Assembly: GCA_014084085.1 (NCBI GenBank)
Contig: NPFB01000017.1
Coordinates: forward strand, 124,612 to 188,611
Source of the DNA: Hondaea fermentalgiana
Taxonomy: Eukaryota > Sar > Bigyra > Thraustochytrida > Thraustochytriidae
Reading direction: 5' to 3'
Length of the DNA: 64,000 nucleotides
Numbering within the stretch: the first letter of the stretch is position 1; each line of letters opens with the position of its first letter. A program made the translations under genes and the position numbers. Below the pieces are notes generated by a model. The model was not told the origin of the DNA, made no database searches, and saw only the letters and a program-made list of their open reading frames with translations. Shown in pieces: positions 1 to 9,878 of this stretch.

Positions 1-1132
1 CGTGAGGCGTGGAAGCTACAACGTGCTCGATTGCGAGCGCGAGCGAAAGAGCAGTGTTGCGTGCCGAAAGAAAGTTGAGAGCCGCGCGAATACCTAGCGC
101 GGCAGTGGACACCATCCACGTCTGCCGGCGGCCAATTTGATGTGCAAAGTAAACAGCCATGAGGGCAACGAAGCAAAGTAGTGCAGCTTTGAACGAAACA
201 AAGAGGGAAAAGCAGACAGTTCGCGTGAGCCAAGCTGGCCACGACTCGCGCGAGGCATCAAAGGTGCCGAAAATGTAGGAATCAACGATTGGGTGCGAAA
301 GGAGAGCTGGTTGCACGGGCCCCGTGGTGAGAAGACGCATCAATATTCGGTCAAAGACGACCCAAACCTTACTCACGTTGATGGTGAGAATGGGCACGAA
401 CCAGACCAGGAAAGACACCCAAGCAACGACGAGCGTGGGCTGGGCGTCCTTTTTGAAGTGCGATCGTGCGCGTTCTTTGAGCTGCTTCGCGCGCACAGCC
501 TTTTCGGCATCATTTGACATGAAGGTGTCCGTGAAGAAGGCAGTGTAGAGCAGTCCCACTGCCTCGGGGACCACGCCGATGAGCAGGCCGCCGAGGACTT
601 TTTTCATGAGAAAGCTGGTACCGCCGCGCGCCACAACTTGGCGGGCGATAACAGTTGCGGCGACTTGGACGCCGTTTTTGCCGAGCTTTTTGTAGATTTT
701 GTCCATTGCACCTGGGCCTTGGCGCTTTCGGATATTGTCATCCAAAAGGCAAAGAATGACCTGGCATTGCGTCGCATCGTCGCGAACGTCGTGGCCATAG
801 ATGGTCGCCGCTAGGGCCACGAAACGTAATTGGCGCCAGACGGACTCGAACTGATTATAAAATATAGCGGCGGTAGACCCGACCAAGGGAACTTGGCCTA
901 CGACAACAATGAGCGCACTACGCCACATGCTTTCCGACCAGCTGGGCTTACGCACGAAGATGAAGTGCGCGGCTGCGGCCACGGCGGCATCGAGCTCCCC
1001 ACCGCAATCATTCACAAACCGCTTCGCTTCGGTCTCGAGGGGTCGTTCCAAGTAACCGCCTTTGCCGTCTGGAATGCCATCCACGACCTTGTTCATGAGC
1101 ACCGTGAGGAGGCGCTCAATTTGGCTCTCCAT
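1..1132 (-). CDS. EcsC-like multi-pass membrane protein, 3' end off the window
   Basis: An uninterrupted reading frame of 377 codons starts at the ATG at 1132 and runs leftward off the window edge, so the C-terminus is missing. Residues about 70-125 have the layout of EcsC-family proteins: a hydrophobic stretch with GQVPLVGSTAAIF, an aromatic/arginine segment, then AATIYGHDVRDDATQ and a hydrophobic helix. At least four further hydrophobic segments follow (LLIGVVPEAVGLLY, TLVVAWVSFLVWFVPIL, CFSLFVSFKAALLCFVAL, STAALGIRAALNFL), so this is a polytopic membrane protein. The molecular role of EcsC-like proteins in eukaryotes is not established. A GTGAGTAAG at 376-368 resembles a splice donor, but the frame stays open through it and still encodes hydrophobic helices, so I read it as exon. 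Coding is certain in my view; the family name is tentative. Confidence 0.72.
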   Translation of the reverse strand, partial: MESQIERLLTVLMNKVVDGIPDGKGGYLERPLETEAKRFVNDCGGELDAAVAAAAHFIFVRKPSWSESMWRSALIVVVGQVPLVGSTAAIFYNQFESVWRQLRFVALAATIYGHDVRDDATQCQVILCLLDDNIRKRQGPGAMDKIYKKLGKNGVQVAATVIARQVVARGGTSFLMKKVLGGLLIGVVPEAVGLLYTAFFTDTFMSNDAEKAVRAKQLKERARSHFKKDAQPTLVVAWVSFLVWFVPILTINVSKVWVVFDRILMRLLTTGPVQPALLSHPIVDSYIFGTFDASRESWPAWLTRTVCFSLFVSFKAALLCFVALMAVYFAHQIGRRQTWMVSTAALGIRAALNFLSARNTALSLALAIEHVVASTPH

Positions 1133-2466
1133 CGTGAGTGCCCTGGATGCTCGCGAGGGGATAGATGGAGGGTCGTAGATTTCTTGCTTGTATTGTCAGA
1201 AGCAGCAGGCAGCACGCAAGCAGAGCGGAGCAACTTCTGCACACGAGCACGAAACGAAAGCAGCAGGATGGAGGAGAGGGACGGGTTGGAGCTCGTAGCT
1301 AGTATGTTTTGCGCCGCGAGGGCGAGAGCGAGATGCGAGAGCGGGAGCGAGCAAGCGCAAGACGCAAGTCGGCCAGTCGGCCGGCGGGCCGGCCGGTCGG
1401 TATACAGGCCTCGCCCGATTTGCTTTTTCTCGGCTGCGACGCACGAGTCACGCCCGCTGTCCACACCGGGGGCGCGCGGTCGGGCGCGAGCGTGCCTAGC
1501 GTCCGACGCCGCGCGGTACCGCTGCGGCTCGCGCGTGTGGCACGCACGCTCCTGCGCTTCGCGGTTCTGCCGTCCTGGACTCGAGGACTCGGACTCGGAC
1601 TCGCCCTCCCCCTTTCGGACGCCGCGCCGGTATAAAATACAGAGTTAAATACGGGGAACTTTCTTTTGCGCGACGTGTGGGGAGGCCTCGAGACGAGGCT
1701 TTGCCATGGGCGATTATAACATTGTAAAAGTAGAAAAAAGAGTTGAACTTGCTTGTAGTGTAGACATCAGAGAGGGGCGTTATACCTATAGTTTCTGGCT
1801 GCACTCGTGTTGGACTCTCCATGGATAGATGAATGAAGCCTATAGAACTCGGGAGGAAGAAACTTGCACTTGTTGATAACGCAAAAATATCGAGAGCTCT
1901 TGAACGAGTACATGAGACGTCTAGTAGACAGGAATGCGCGAGGACGACGCACGAATGATGGGCGTACAAAGCACCAATGCAGTATGCGTGCAAGAATTTT
2001 CTTTGGCAGGACGGATCACAAGTTTGGTTGGGTGACGACGCAAGGGGGCAAAAGAGAAACAGGGAAAAGGGAGAAAAAAGAAGAAGGTGGATAAAAAAAA
2101 AAAAGAGAGGAAGAAGGACTGCAAAGAAGCGGGAGTAAGTGACATCCGAATGAAGACATTACTCGAAAAAAGGCGGACAGTCTGCTGCTTTTGAAAAGAA
2201 GGTCCTTTCCAGATTTGTCTCCATCTTCATGCTCATTGTGAAAAGGTCGAACGAGGTAGGCAGGCGGCTTGGTCTTGGCGCCACACGCAGCCAGAAAGAA
2301 GCCAAGCGCAAAATACCGCGACGACAGAAAACAAGAAATCGAAGAAGAGGAGACAAAAGATGGCAGAGCAGTCCACCGATTCTTGAACAAAGCAGAGCAG
2401 ATGAGTGGAGAAGGCGAGCGAACAAAAGAGCAATGACTGGGACTCAAAGCATTGTGGCGAGGTATT
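1133..2466. other. intergenic, no gene seen
   Basis: This stretch lies upstream of the EcsC-like gene and downstream of the phosphatase gene. It has a GC-rich part (about 1300-1620, with GGCCGG-type runs near 1370-1400) and an A-rich part (about 2040-2120). Reading frames here are short, overlap on both strands and show no recognisable domain. Confidence 0.6.
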
Positions 2467-3780
2467 CTAGGTCTTGTGTCTTGACTTTGTGCGAAAGAGT
2501 CTGGAGGACTTGGATCGTGAACCCGTTGCAGACTTTTTCTGATGGCTAGCGGCATGAGCCGGAAAGTAAGAGAGAGGCTTGAGGAGGACGAGGCAGGCCG
2601 TCATGTTATCGGCACCAAGGCCCTGTGCAGCCTGGGGGGAATCACAAATGCACTCTTCGAAGACCTCCTCGAGAATGGTTGATACGGGCTGAACGCCCTT
2701 GGCCAGACGTTCAAAGACAAAGTCGACGGCGCGTTGATTGGTCATGACATCGTAGACGCCATCGCAAGCGATAAAAAAGAACTCGTCTTCGTCAGTCAGC
2801 TCGAATACGCGAACGTCCGGCTCAGCGGTAATGATCTGATCAGCCGGATCAAGATCTTCGTTGACCTTGTACTTGAGGTCGCCGATGCTACGTGATAAGT
2901 TGAGGTTGCCATTGACGCGACCGGCTTCGTTCACAAAGCCACCAGCGGCACGAATGCGCTTAAGTTCTCGGTCCTGCGAGGGTTTGTGATCTTGGGAAAG
3001 CGCGCGTGCTGTGCCGTTCGTGGACAGAATGGCCCGCGAGTCGCCAGCGTTGGCGACGAAAATGCGAGGGCCGTGCAGCAGACAAACAACCGCCGTGCAG
3101 CCAGCGTCCGTGTAGCGGGCGCCGACAGCAGCGCCGTCTTGCGCGGCGTTTCCCTCGCTGGCTTGCTCTTCATCCATGGACTTGAGCTTCATCATTTTCA
3201 TGACGAGCTCGAGGGCCTCGGCCTTGGTGAGGCTGCCCTTTTGTTCGGCGGCATCCATCTTCTCCTTGACGTCGGCCTGAATGCTTTCCCTGGAGGGCGG
3301 GTCCTTCGCGCTAGCCCCGGAGGCGCCCTCGTCATTGGCTTCGTCTTCGTCGTCCTGGTCGCTCGCATGGTTTTCGGCAGAGCTGGAGACAGCGTCGTCT
3401 TGATCGCGGAGTTTCGAAAGCTCCGAGGCATACGCCTCGCTGCGAAGCATGTTGTCCATTTGGTGAAAGACCTCGGGGAGTGCGCGCTCAAAGTCGCCCT
3501 TTCGGAATGACTCGAGCTCAACGAGCTCCTCGGTGAGATGCTGTGCGCAAAAGGCGGCTACTTCTTTTCCGCCGTGGCCGTCAAAGACACCAAAGACGGA
3601 TACAGGCTCGCCATCGACCTCGGCGATCCCGTGTTTGGTAATGTGCGCGTCTTCCATGGTCTTGCGCCATCCTTGCATTTCGGAGACGGCAAAGGCGTGC
3701 TCGGCATCGCCTTCGATGTTCACATAAAGACCATCAAAGGACTCTTTGGTGGTCACCGGTTTGTCCAGGTACGCGCCCAT
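2467..3780 (-). CDS. PP2C-family protein phosphatase, PPM1G-like
   Basis: This 437-residue protein is a metal-dependent Ser/Thr phosphatase. The N-terminus MGAYL and the spacing to GWRKTMEDAH (37-46) match the PPM1G branch, and Gly2 is a candidate N-myristoylation site. Metal-site motifs are present: ED in TMEDAH, FDGHGGKE (67-73), NAGDSRAIL (244-252), LSRSIGDLKYK (295-305), CDGVYDV (339-345) and GADNMTA (389-395). An acidic and Ser-rich insertion of about 100 residues (115-220) splits the catalytic domain, as in PPM1G. The C-terminal 25 residues are basic (RSKSSRLFRTKSRHKT) and could act as a nuclear signal. PPM1G is known for roles in splicing and histone handling; that role here is inferred. 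The start ATG is preceded by a purine-rich leader. Confidence 0.93.
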   Translation of the reverse strand: MGAYLDKPVTTKESFDGLYVNIEGDAEHAFAVSEMQGWRKTMEDAHITKHGIAEVDGEPVSVFGVFDGHGGKEVAAFCAQHLTEELVELESFRKGDFERALPEVFHQMDNMLRSEAYASELSKLRDQDDAVSSSAENHASDQDDEDEANDEGASGASAKDPPSRESIQADVKEKMDAAEQKGSLTKAEALELVMKMMKLKSMDEEQASEGNAAQDGAAVGARYTDAGCTAVVCLLHGPRIFVANAGDSRAILSTNGTARALSQDHKPSQDRELKRIRAAGGFVNEAGRVNGNLNLSRSIGDLKYKVNEDLDPADQIITAEPDVRVFELTDEDEFFFIACDGVYDVMTNQRAVDFVFERLAKGVQPVSTILEEVFEECICDSPQAAQGLGADNMTACLVLLKPLSYFPAHAASHQKKSATGSRSKSSRLFRTKSRHKT

Positions 3781-3820
3781 GTTCTCGCCTGGGCAGCCTT
3801 CTCTTCAGCTCTCTCTTTTC

Positions 3821-3852
3821 CCCTTTCCTTTCCTTTCCTTTCCTTTCCTTTC
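3821..3852. repeat. CTTTC pentanucleotide repeat
   Basis: Six or so tandem copies of TTTCC/CTTTC lie about 40 bases upstream of the phosphatase start codon. On the sense strand they give a purine-rich GGAAA leader, probably within the 5' UTR or promoter. Confidence 0.9.
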
Positions 3853-4212
3853 TGCTACTGCTGATGTTGCTGACGTACTACGCGTGGAAGGAATGGAATG
3901 TACACGGTTGTTTGTATGTACGTATGTTAGTATGTATGTGCACGTGCGCGAGGCTTTGATGATGAACAACACGCGAACGACACGACACGACACGACACGG
4001 TGCGGCTCGTCTCGCGCCCAGACAAGCAGACAAACAGACAGACAGACACCGGCGACGGCCTCCGCTGCGCCCTCCCGCCTCGCCGCGCGCTCTTTTCTGG
4101 GTGCGGCGTCGACGGCGTCGCCCTCTGACGCCTCCGCCTTCGCGCTGCTCGATGACCGGAGCGAGCGCCGCGCCGCGCGCAGGGAGCCCGCGGGGGAGGG
4201 AGGGAGGGGGGG

Positions 4213-4312
4213 NNNNNNNNNNNNNNNNNNNNNNNNNNNNNNNNNNNNNNNNNNNNNNNNNNNNNNNNNNNNNNNNNNNNNNNNNNNNNNNNNNNNNNNN
4301 NNNNNNNNNNNN
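4213..4312. other. assembly gap of 100 N
   Basis: Exactly 100 N lie between a G-rich run and a GC-rich flank. This is the usual size for a scaffold gap of unknown length. Reading frames spanning it are meaningless. Confidence 0.99.
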
Positions 4313-5252
4313 GCGTCTGCTCGCTGCCGCCTGCCGTCGCGCGCGTGCTGCCGGCGGCCGCGTCGCGCGAGCGGGCTCAGACGTGCGAGCGTCTTCGGAA
4401 TGGGGTTTGGCCGCCTCGCCGGAGCCCGCGCGCTACCGTTTGCGCTAGCCGCCGCCTAGGCCTCGCGCCCCCGCGCTTTCCCGCGCTAGCCGCGGTCTAG
4501 GGGGTCCTAGACACCTCTGCGCGAGGAGGCGACGGTGACGGGCGTTCGCCGCGGTTCTATGTCAAGGAAAAACTAGCGGTGAAGGAGGAGGACATGGAGG
4601 ACATGGAGTTGGAGAAGATGGAGAAGGCGATGGAGATGGAGACGGAGGAGGAGGAGGAGGAGAAAGTGAGTGCGTCGTGGCGATAGAGTGGCCCGACGCC
4701 GTTAAAATAGTGAAAGGGTCCGGGCGCGGACTCACAGTCGAAGAGGAAGGGAGCAAAGGGAAATAAATCTTCATGTTGTGGGCAGTGGGTGCAGCAGGTA
4801 GTAGTATCAATCAATGCAACCAGCTGTGTGTATAAATGCAATGAGCTTGTATTGGTTCCAATACTATACCTCCTACGGAGCTATGCAAGCGCTGAATCGA
4901 GACAGACTGGGCCGAAGACGGCGAGGGAGGGCAGCTGCAGCAGCTGCAGCAGCGTGCGGACTCGGATCACGACTCTCCTGGGACGAACCTGCAAGGCATT
5001 TTTAGAAAAAAGAAGGGAAAAGGGCGATAGATTGTGTATACGTATAATTCCAGCGTTGGGGCGCTGAAGGAAAAAGTCGAGTGAAAAACAAAAACGCAAT
5101 GCTTACAGACTCCAACTACCGCGCCCGGACCGAGGAAGGAGAGGGGGCGGGGGTAAATGGGGCAAAAGGGTGAAATAAAACGAAAAGGGGTGAAAAGCCG
5201 GCGTCTAAGATACTCACTCACTCACTCACTGTCAATGAACTGATTTGTTGAT

Positions 5253-6881
5253 TCACTCGCTCTTCTTCTTCTTCTTCTTGGGTTTGTCGTCCTTCTTCTT
5301 CTTTTCTTTCTTCTCCTTCTTCTCCTTCTTGGCCTTCTTGGCGGACTTGGACGGGGTCTCGCCGTTGGCGTCATCTGCCTTTTTGCTCTTCTTGGTTTTC
5401 TTCTCCTTCTTCAGTTTGGGAGCCTCTTCCTCCTCGTCGTCCTCGTCCTCGCTGCTCTCGGGGGCGGCAGTGACCTCCTCGTCACTGTCCTCGTCCTCGT
5501 CGTCGGCAGCGCGCTTGCGTTTCTTGGGGGTGGCGGCGCTTCCGTTGGGGTTGGCGTCGTTGATGGCCTTGACAAGCGCGGCGGCCTCCTTGGCGGCCTC
5601 GCGCATGACGTCGAGGTTCTTCTTGGGCGTGGCGCCAGTGTCGTAAAAGGCGAGGCGCTCCTCGACCTGCTCCTTGAGCTTCTCGCCGTAGGCCGGGTTG
5701 GGTACCTCTGCGAAGTAGTCGATGCGCGCGGCGATGGCACACTTGTTGGCAAGGTAGCGGGAGATGCGGCCCTTGTTCTTGGCGCCGGCGCGGCCGATGA
5801 AGCTCGAGTGGAAGATGAGACCGTACTTGGGGGTGTTGCCCTTGGTCTTGAGCGCGCGGAAGAGCGCCTTCTCGGCGCCGAGGATCTGGATGGTGGATGC
5901 GGGGTACTTGGCAAGGTTTACGAGGCTGCCGGCATGCGAGATTAACCTGGCAGCCACCGGCTCGCCAATGAGCGCCGCCAGGTTGGGGGCGACAATGGAC
6001 ATCTTTTCGAGGAGGTAGGTGTGAAGCTCCTTGCGGTACTTGGCGAGCTCGACGACGCGGTCGGCGAACTGGCAGAGGTTGAGCATGTCGATGTCAGAGC
6101 AGTCAAAGCCCATCGAGGCACGCGCGGCGTCGAGGATCTGCTTGGAGATCTCCTCGTCCATGGTGATTTCGGTGAGGCCGTCGAGCTTGGAGTCGTCGAG
6201 GGTGCTGCGGGCGGTGATGAACTGCACGAGGCGGGCAAAGATGAAAGAGTCCGAGACAATCTTTTGGAGCTCGGGAAAGTGCCAAGAGTACCACTCCTTG
6301 ACGCGCATGGCACAGGTGTTAATGTCCTTGTCCATTTGGTCAAGGAGGCAGATGCTCTGGATGATCATGTTGTCCTGACGGTTAACGTTGAACTTGACCT
6401 TGGCGCGCGAGTAACTGTGTCCGAGACCGAGCTGGGCCTTTTCGGAGGCGCCGCCGTCGAGCTGCTTGACGTAGCGCGCCAGGTGGGTGCGCACGCCACG
6501 GAGGAGCTCCTGGACGGTCTCGTCGGCCTTGCAGGGGATGCCGGTTTCCTCGCGGATGGCCGAGGCCAGGTTGGGCGCGGTGACGCCGAGAACCATGCCC
6601 TCTTGCTTCATCTTTTTGGATTTGGGCATGTTGCTCGTGAGAAAGGTCGCGAGGTCCTCGGTCACGAGGTTCTCAGAGACCTTCATCATGTTCTCGAGGG
6701 CATTCTCGGCCGTGGTGAACGGCTGAAAGGCCTTGAGCTTGACGAGCTTGCTGAAGCGCTCGAGCTCGGTGACCGATGCCTGCACCTGCTCCTTTTGCAG
6801 GGCGACCTCGTCGGCCTCGACCACTTCGAAGAGTCCGTACCCGGACGCTGCCTCGAGCAGCAGATAGAGTCCGGAGCTCAT
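5253..6881 (-). CDS. NOP56: NOP56, box C/D snoRNP core protein
   Basis: The 542-residue product is the nucleolar box C/D snoRNP core protein that, with NOP58, fibrillarin and the 15.5K protein, guides rRNA 2'-O-methylation. The N-terminal NOP5NT domain (LLLEAASGYGLFEV, 1-70) is followed by the coiled-coil/Nop region with QLGLGHSYSRAKVKFNVNR (about 165-183) and DNMIIQSICLLDQMDKDINT. These match NOP56 rather than NOP58, which has a different sequence at this point. A Nop RNA-binding domain occupies about 250-400 (including GSLVNLAKYPASTIQILGAEKALFRALK). The last 110 residues are a Lys/Glu-rich tail (KKDDKPKKKKKKSE), normal for the family. The length is close to human NOP56. The long reading frame on the opposite strand is a shadow of this gene. 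Confidence 0.96.
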   Translation of the reverse strand: MSSGLYLLLEAASGYGLFEVVEADEVALQKEQVQASVTELERFSKLVKLKAFQPFTTAENALENMMKVSENLVTEDLATFLTSNMPKSKKMKQEGMVLGVTAPNLASAIREETGIPCKADETVQELLRGVRTHLARYVKQLDGGASEKAQLGLGHSYSRAKVKFNVNRQDNMIIQSICLLDQMDKDINTCAMRVKEWYSWHFPELQKIVSDSFIFARLVQFITARSTLDDSKLDGLTEITMDEEISKQILDAARASMGFDCSDIDMLNLCQFADRVVELAKYRKELHTYLLEKMSIVAPNLAALIGEPVAARLISHAGSLVNLAKYPASTIQILGAEKALFRALKTKGNTPKYGLIFHSSFIGRAGAKNKGRISRYLANKCAIAARIDYFAEVPNPAYGEKLKEQVEERLAFYDTGATPKKNLDVMREAAKEAAALVKAINDANPNGSAATPKKRKRAADDEDEDSDEEVTAAPESSEDEDDEEEEAPKLKKEKKTKKSKKADDANGETPSKSAKKAKKEKKEKKEKKKKDDKPKKKKKKSE

Positions 6882-7228
6882 CCTGCTGCCAACTTTGGTC
6901 GCCTGCGCTGCTGCGCTGCTGCGCTGCTCTCGCCGGTCTCGGCCTGGCCTTGCCTTGCCGCGAGCCTCCGCGACCTGGCTGGGTCCCGCGCGCGCGCCTG
7001 CCTGCCTGCCCGTCTGCCTGCCGGCCGGAAAGGAGTCTGCGCCGCGCAGCCACTGCTTTGCCGCGCTTGGGGCGCGGGTCCTTTTGGGGGCCCCTGGGCC
7101 CTCAATTGCCCACCCCTTTTTCTGCCCTCTCTTGCCCGCGAGAATCGGTGGTCCTCGCTGGGACGAGCCCGGGCGCGAATGAATGCTTGCTTGCTTCGCT
7201 CGCTGGCTGGCTGGTTGCTGCTCTTCAC

Positions 7229-7310
7229 CAAGTTCAAGTGCAAATTCAAGTTCAAGCTCAAGTTCAAGCTCAAGCTCAAGCTCAAGCTCAAGCCCAAGCT
7301 CGAGCTCTTC
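7229..7310. repeat. TTCAAG/CTCAAG hexanucleotide repeat
   Basis: About thirteen tandem copies of a degenerate YTCAAG unit end in GCTCGAGCTC. A shorter related patch (TTCAAGTCCAAGTTCAAGTTCA) occurs at about 8059-8080, about 0.8 kb away. Confidence 0.9.
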
Positions 7311-7798
7311 GAGTTGGCTTGGCGGAGGACGAGGGGAAGAAGCAGGGCGCGCAGGGCGAATGAGTGGACGACCACTCGTCGATCAGCGGCCCCGGAATTA
7401 GGGGCGGGAACGTGGGGAGAAAACCGCGAGCTGGACTTTGTCAGATTAAGGGGAATGAGGGATGGATGGGGATAGATAGATGGATGGGTAGAGCGAATCG
7501 ATGGGGTGCATGGGCCCGCCGCCAGCGAGGTCCGGGTCCGGGTCCCTCTCGGCAAGGATGACCTCGAAGGTCGGCCTCGCAGGTGTGTGCCCGCCCGGTG
7601 GAGTGACTTGTGTGGCCCGCCGCGCTGTCGGGCACAAAGCGGAAGCCCTCTCTCTCTGCGTCGTCGCCTCCTTCTGACATCGAATCCTCACTGGACATCC
7701 GAGTCGCTGGCGGGCTGGCGACGAACGGATCAGGCGGCCACGCCACTGCCACTGCCCTTGCCAGTCACATTCCAGCCACACTGTCGGCGTCACCCCTG

Positions 7799-7838
<40 letters not shown>
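7799..7838. repeat. CAT trinucleotide repeat
   Basis: About thirteen perfect CAT/ATC copies. It would encode poly-His or poly-Ile if translated, but it sits outside any credible gene. Confidence 0.95.
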
Positions 7839-8410
7839 GTTCTTAGGCCCATGGCATCTCGAGTCATGTCATGTCATCAGGGTTATCTTCTTTCTATCTG
7901 TACTAACTGACAGGAGCATCGCCTCGCTGCACGCAGTCGCGCGCGTGCTGGCTCACGACAAGCACGCACGCAGCTCCTGTCCGCCCGAAGCCTCCACGCG
8001 CCCCACGTCAACAAGCTCAAGCCCAAGCGGCAATGGCCGGCAGGTCCAACTTCATCACGTTCAAGTCCAAGTTCAAGTTCACCATCAAGAGCGGTGTGCG
8101 CCCTCCACAAAGCTGCCGCGCTCCATTCCCTTTCCCACTCCTTCATTCCCGCTCGTCGTCACCGCCCTCGCCGCTGCGGCTGCGCAGCCCCGGCGTCTCC
8201 TCGCGCCCCTTCCTCCCATCTCTCGCTCTCGCCCGCGCCGCCATCTTCCTCCGCCCGCGCTGCGCAGTCCAGACGAGCCGCGCGCGCTGTGCTGCTGCCG
8301 CGCTGCTCGCACGCAAGCGCGGCCGTCTGCGCCGTCTCCAGCTCCCGGCCGTGCTCGCCCAAGACGTCGTCGGCGGCGCCATCGACCGCGCGATCGTCCC
8401 GCTGCCGCGG

Positions 8411-8440
8411 CGTGCCCTGCCCTGCCCTGCCCTGCCCTGC
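8411..8440. repeat. CCCTG pentanucleotide repeat
   Basis: Five to six tandem CCCTG copies in GC-rich intergenic sequence. Confidence 0.85.
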
Positions 8441-9234
8441 CGCGTCGGCCGCAGGCGCATCCGCATCGCGCCGCGGCTCCACTTGCGCAGCTCCGCCGGG
8501 GCGCAAAAGCGGTTTTGTGCAGCGGCACAAGGAAAGGAGGCTAAAGGGGGGCGCCGGGCGCGTGGATTTGCGCGCGTCTGCGTCCACCGCCGCGGATCTA
8601 TCTTCCTGGCGGGCCGCTGCCGGCGGCTGGCCTCGCCGCGCCTGCGCCCGCGCGGCGCTTGCGCGGCCTTGGACCCGAGCTGCGCGCGCCCGCGCCCCGT
8701 CGCGGGGACGGAGGCGTGGTCGTGCGATGGATGCCGCGCGAGAGAGAGCCTGCGATGGATGAGCAGCGAGGCGAGGCGGCGTGGAGAGGAGGGGCGGCGC
8801 AGGCTCCGGGCGCTCGCTGGCGCTCGCTCGCTCGCTCGCGCGCTCGGGCCGGCTCGGGCGTGCGCTGCGGCGCCGTGGCGGCGGCGGCAGCGTTCTTTGT
8901 GACGGCGGCGCCGGCGACGCGGCGTCGGTGTCTCCGCCGTCTTTGTTCACGATTCTTTTCTTTTCTTTCCTTTTCTTTCCTTTTCTTTCCTCTTGTTTGT
9001 TTTGTTTTCTTTTGTTTTCTTTTCTTTTTGTCTGTCCTCTTATTTATTTTCTTTCCGCATTCACTGTCTCTCGCCCGGATTTGCTTGCCTTCTGGCAAGC
9101 ATGGCTTGGCCGGCCAACTTGAACGCAGCTGAGTCGCTGCTTTCTTTCTGCAGAGCAGATCATCTCTTTGATTCTTTCTCTCGGCCGCAGCTCTACATTC
9201 TTTGTCTCGCTCGCTCCTCCGCGCGGCTGCGGCT

Positions 9235-9236
9235 GG

Positions 9237-9267
<31 letters not shown>

Positions 9268-9300
9268 CCTCTCCCTCCCTCCCTCCCTCCCTCCCTCCCG
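9235..9300. repeat. adjacent CAGG and CTCC tetranucleotide repeats
   Basis: A run of about eight CAGG units passes directly into about eight CTCC units. Compound tetranucleotide tracts of this kind recur through the window. Confidence 0.92.
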
Positions 9301-9734
9301 GCCGCAGACGCCGCCACTGCCCCCGGCGCGCATTCTGCACTTGCGCGGCGCGACCCCGCACTTGCGCGCCGCGCATTCCGCACTTGCGCGCCGCCCGCCC
9401 CGCCCCTGCGCCGCGAGCGCAGATACAAGTCCAAGCAGCGCGGCGCCGAGTCCAAAAACGCGCAGACCCGGCCGGGCCCGAGCAGACAGACCGCCAAGGC
9501 AAGCGAGAGCGAGCGACCCGACGCAGGCAGGTGAGTGGCGGCGGAGGAGAGCCGCGCGGAGGACGCGCGAGGAGCCGCGGCGCCGCGGCGCGCGGAGACG
9601 GCGGCGGCGCGGCGAGGAGGTCGAGGCGCGGGAGACTGACGTGATCGATGGAGGGATTTGTTTTCTTTGGATGCATGGATGCATGCTTGCTTGTTGCGTG
9701 CGTGCGGTGATTGATTGATATTTGTTGCCGTGGA

Positions 9735-9768
9735 CGAACGAACGAACGAACGAACGAACGAACGGACG
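9735..9768. repeat. GAAC tetranucleotide repeat
   Basis: About eight tandem CGAA/GAAC units roughly 110 bases upstream of the PDH E1-alpha start codon. Confidence 0.9.
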
Positions 9769-9878
9769 AACCGACGATTGAACGGAAAGCAGGCAGAGCG
9801 AGGATTGGATTGGATATCCAGGCCGACCAGCTAGCTTTGTAGGAGTCTCGGTTGCGAGCGAGCGAGCGAGCGAAGAAA

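Larger units (their letters stand above)
3781..5252. other. intergenic with assembly gap and simple repeats
   Basis: This is the space between the starts and ends of two leftward genes. It holds a CTTTC run (3821-3852), CAGA repeats (about 4020-4048), a G-rich run leading into 100 N, a GGA-rich stretch (4580-4665) and an ACTC run (5212-5230) close to the NOP56 stop codon. No frame with a recognisable domain is present. Confidence 0.6.
6882..9878. other. 3-kb GC-rich intergenic region, divergent promoters
   Basis: The region separates the starts of NOP56 (leftward) and PDH E1-alpha (rightward), so it must hold both promoters. It is dominated by skewed simple sequence. Many long frames exist on both strands, but they are Arg/Ala/Pro/Ser-rich, overlap each other in several frames and lack any domain, as expected from GC-rich low-complexity DNA. 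I see no credible gene. Confidence 0.6.

Noticed and set aside
368..376. GTGAGTAAG, a splice-donor-like site in the EcsC-like gene
   Set aside because: The frame remains open past it for 125 codons with membrane helices, so an intron is not needed.
830..1648. 272-codon plus-strand frame
   Set aside because: Antisense to the EcsC-like gene at its start, then GC-rich intergenic sequence; no domain.
3746..4459. Frames spanning the 100-N gap at 4213-4312, and likewise at 50705-50804
   Set aside because: Half of the residues are undetermined and the flanks are simple repeats.
6021..7475. 484-codon plus-strand frame
   Set aside because: Antisense shadow of NOP56 running into the CTCAAG repeat.
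8033..8902. 289-codon and overlapping frames in the NOP56/PDH promoter region
   Set aside because: GC-rich low complexity open in nearly all frames on both strands; no conserved motif.
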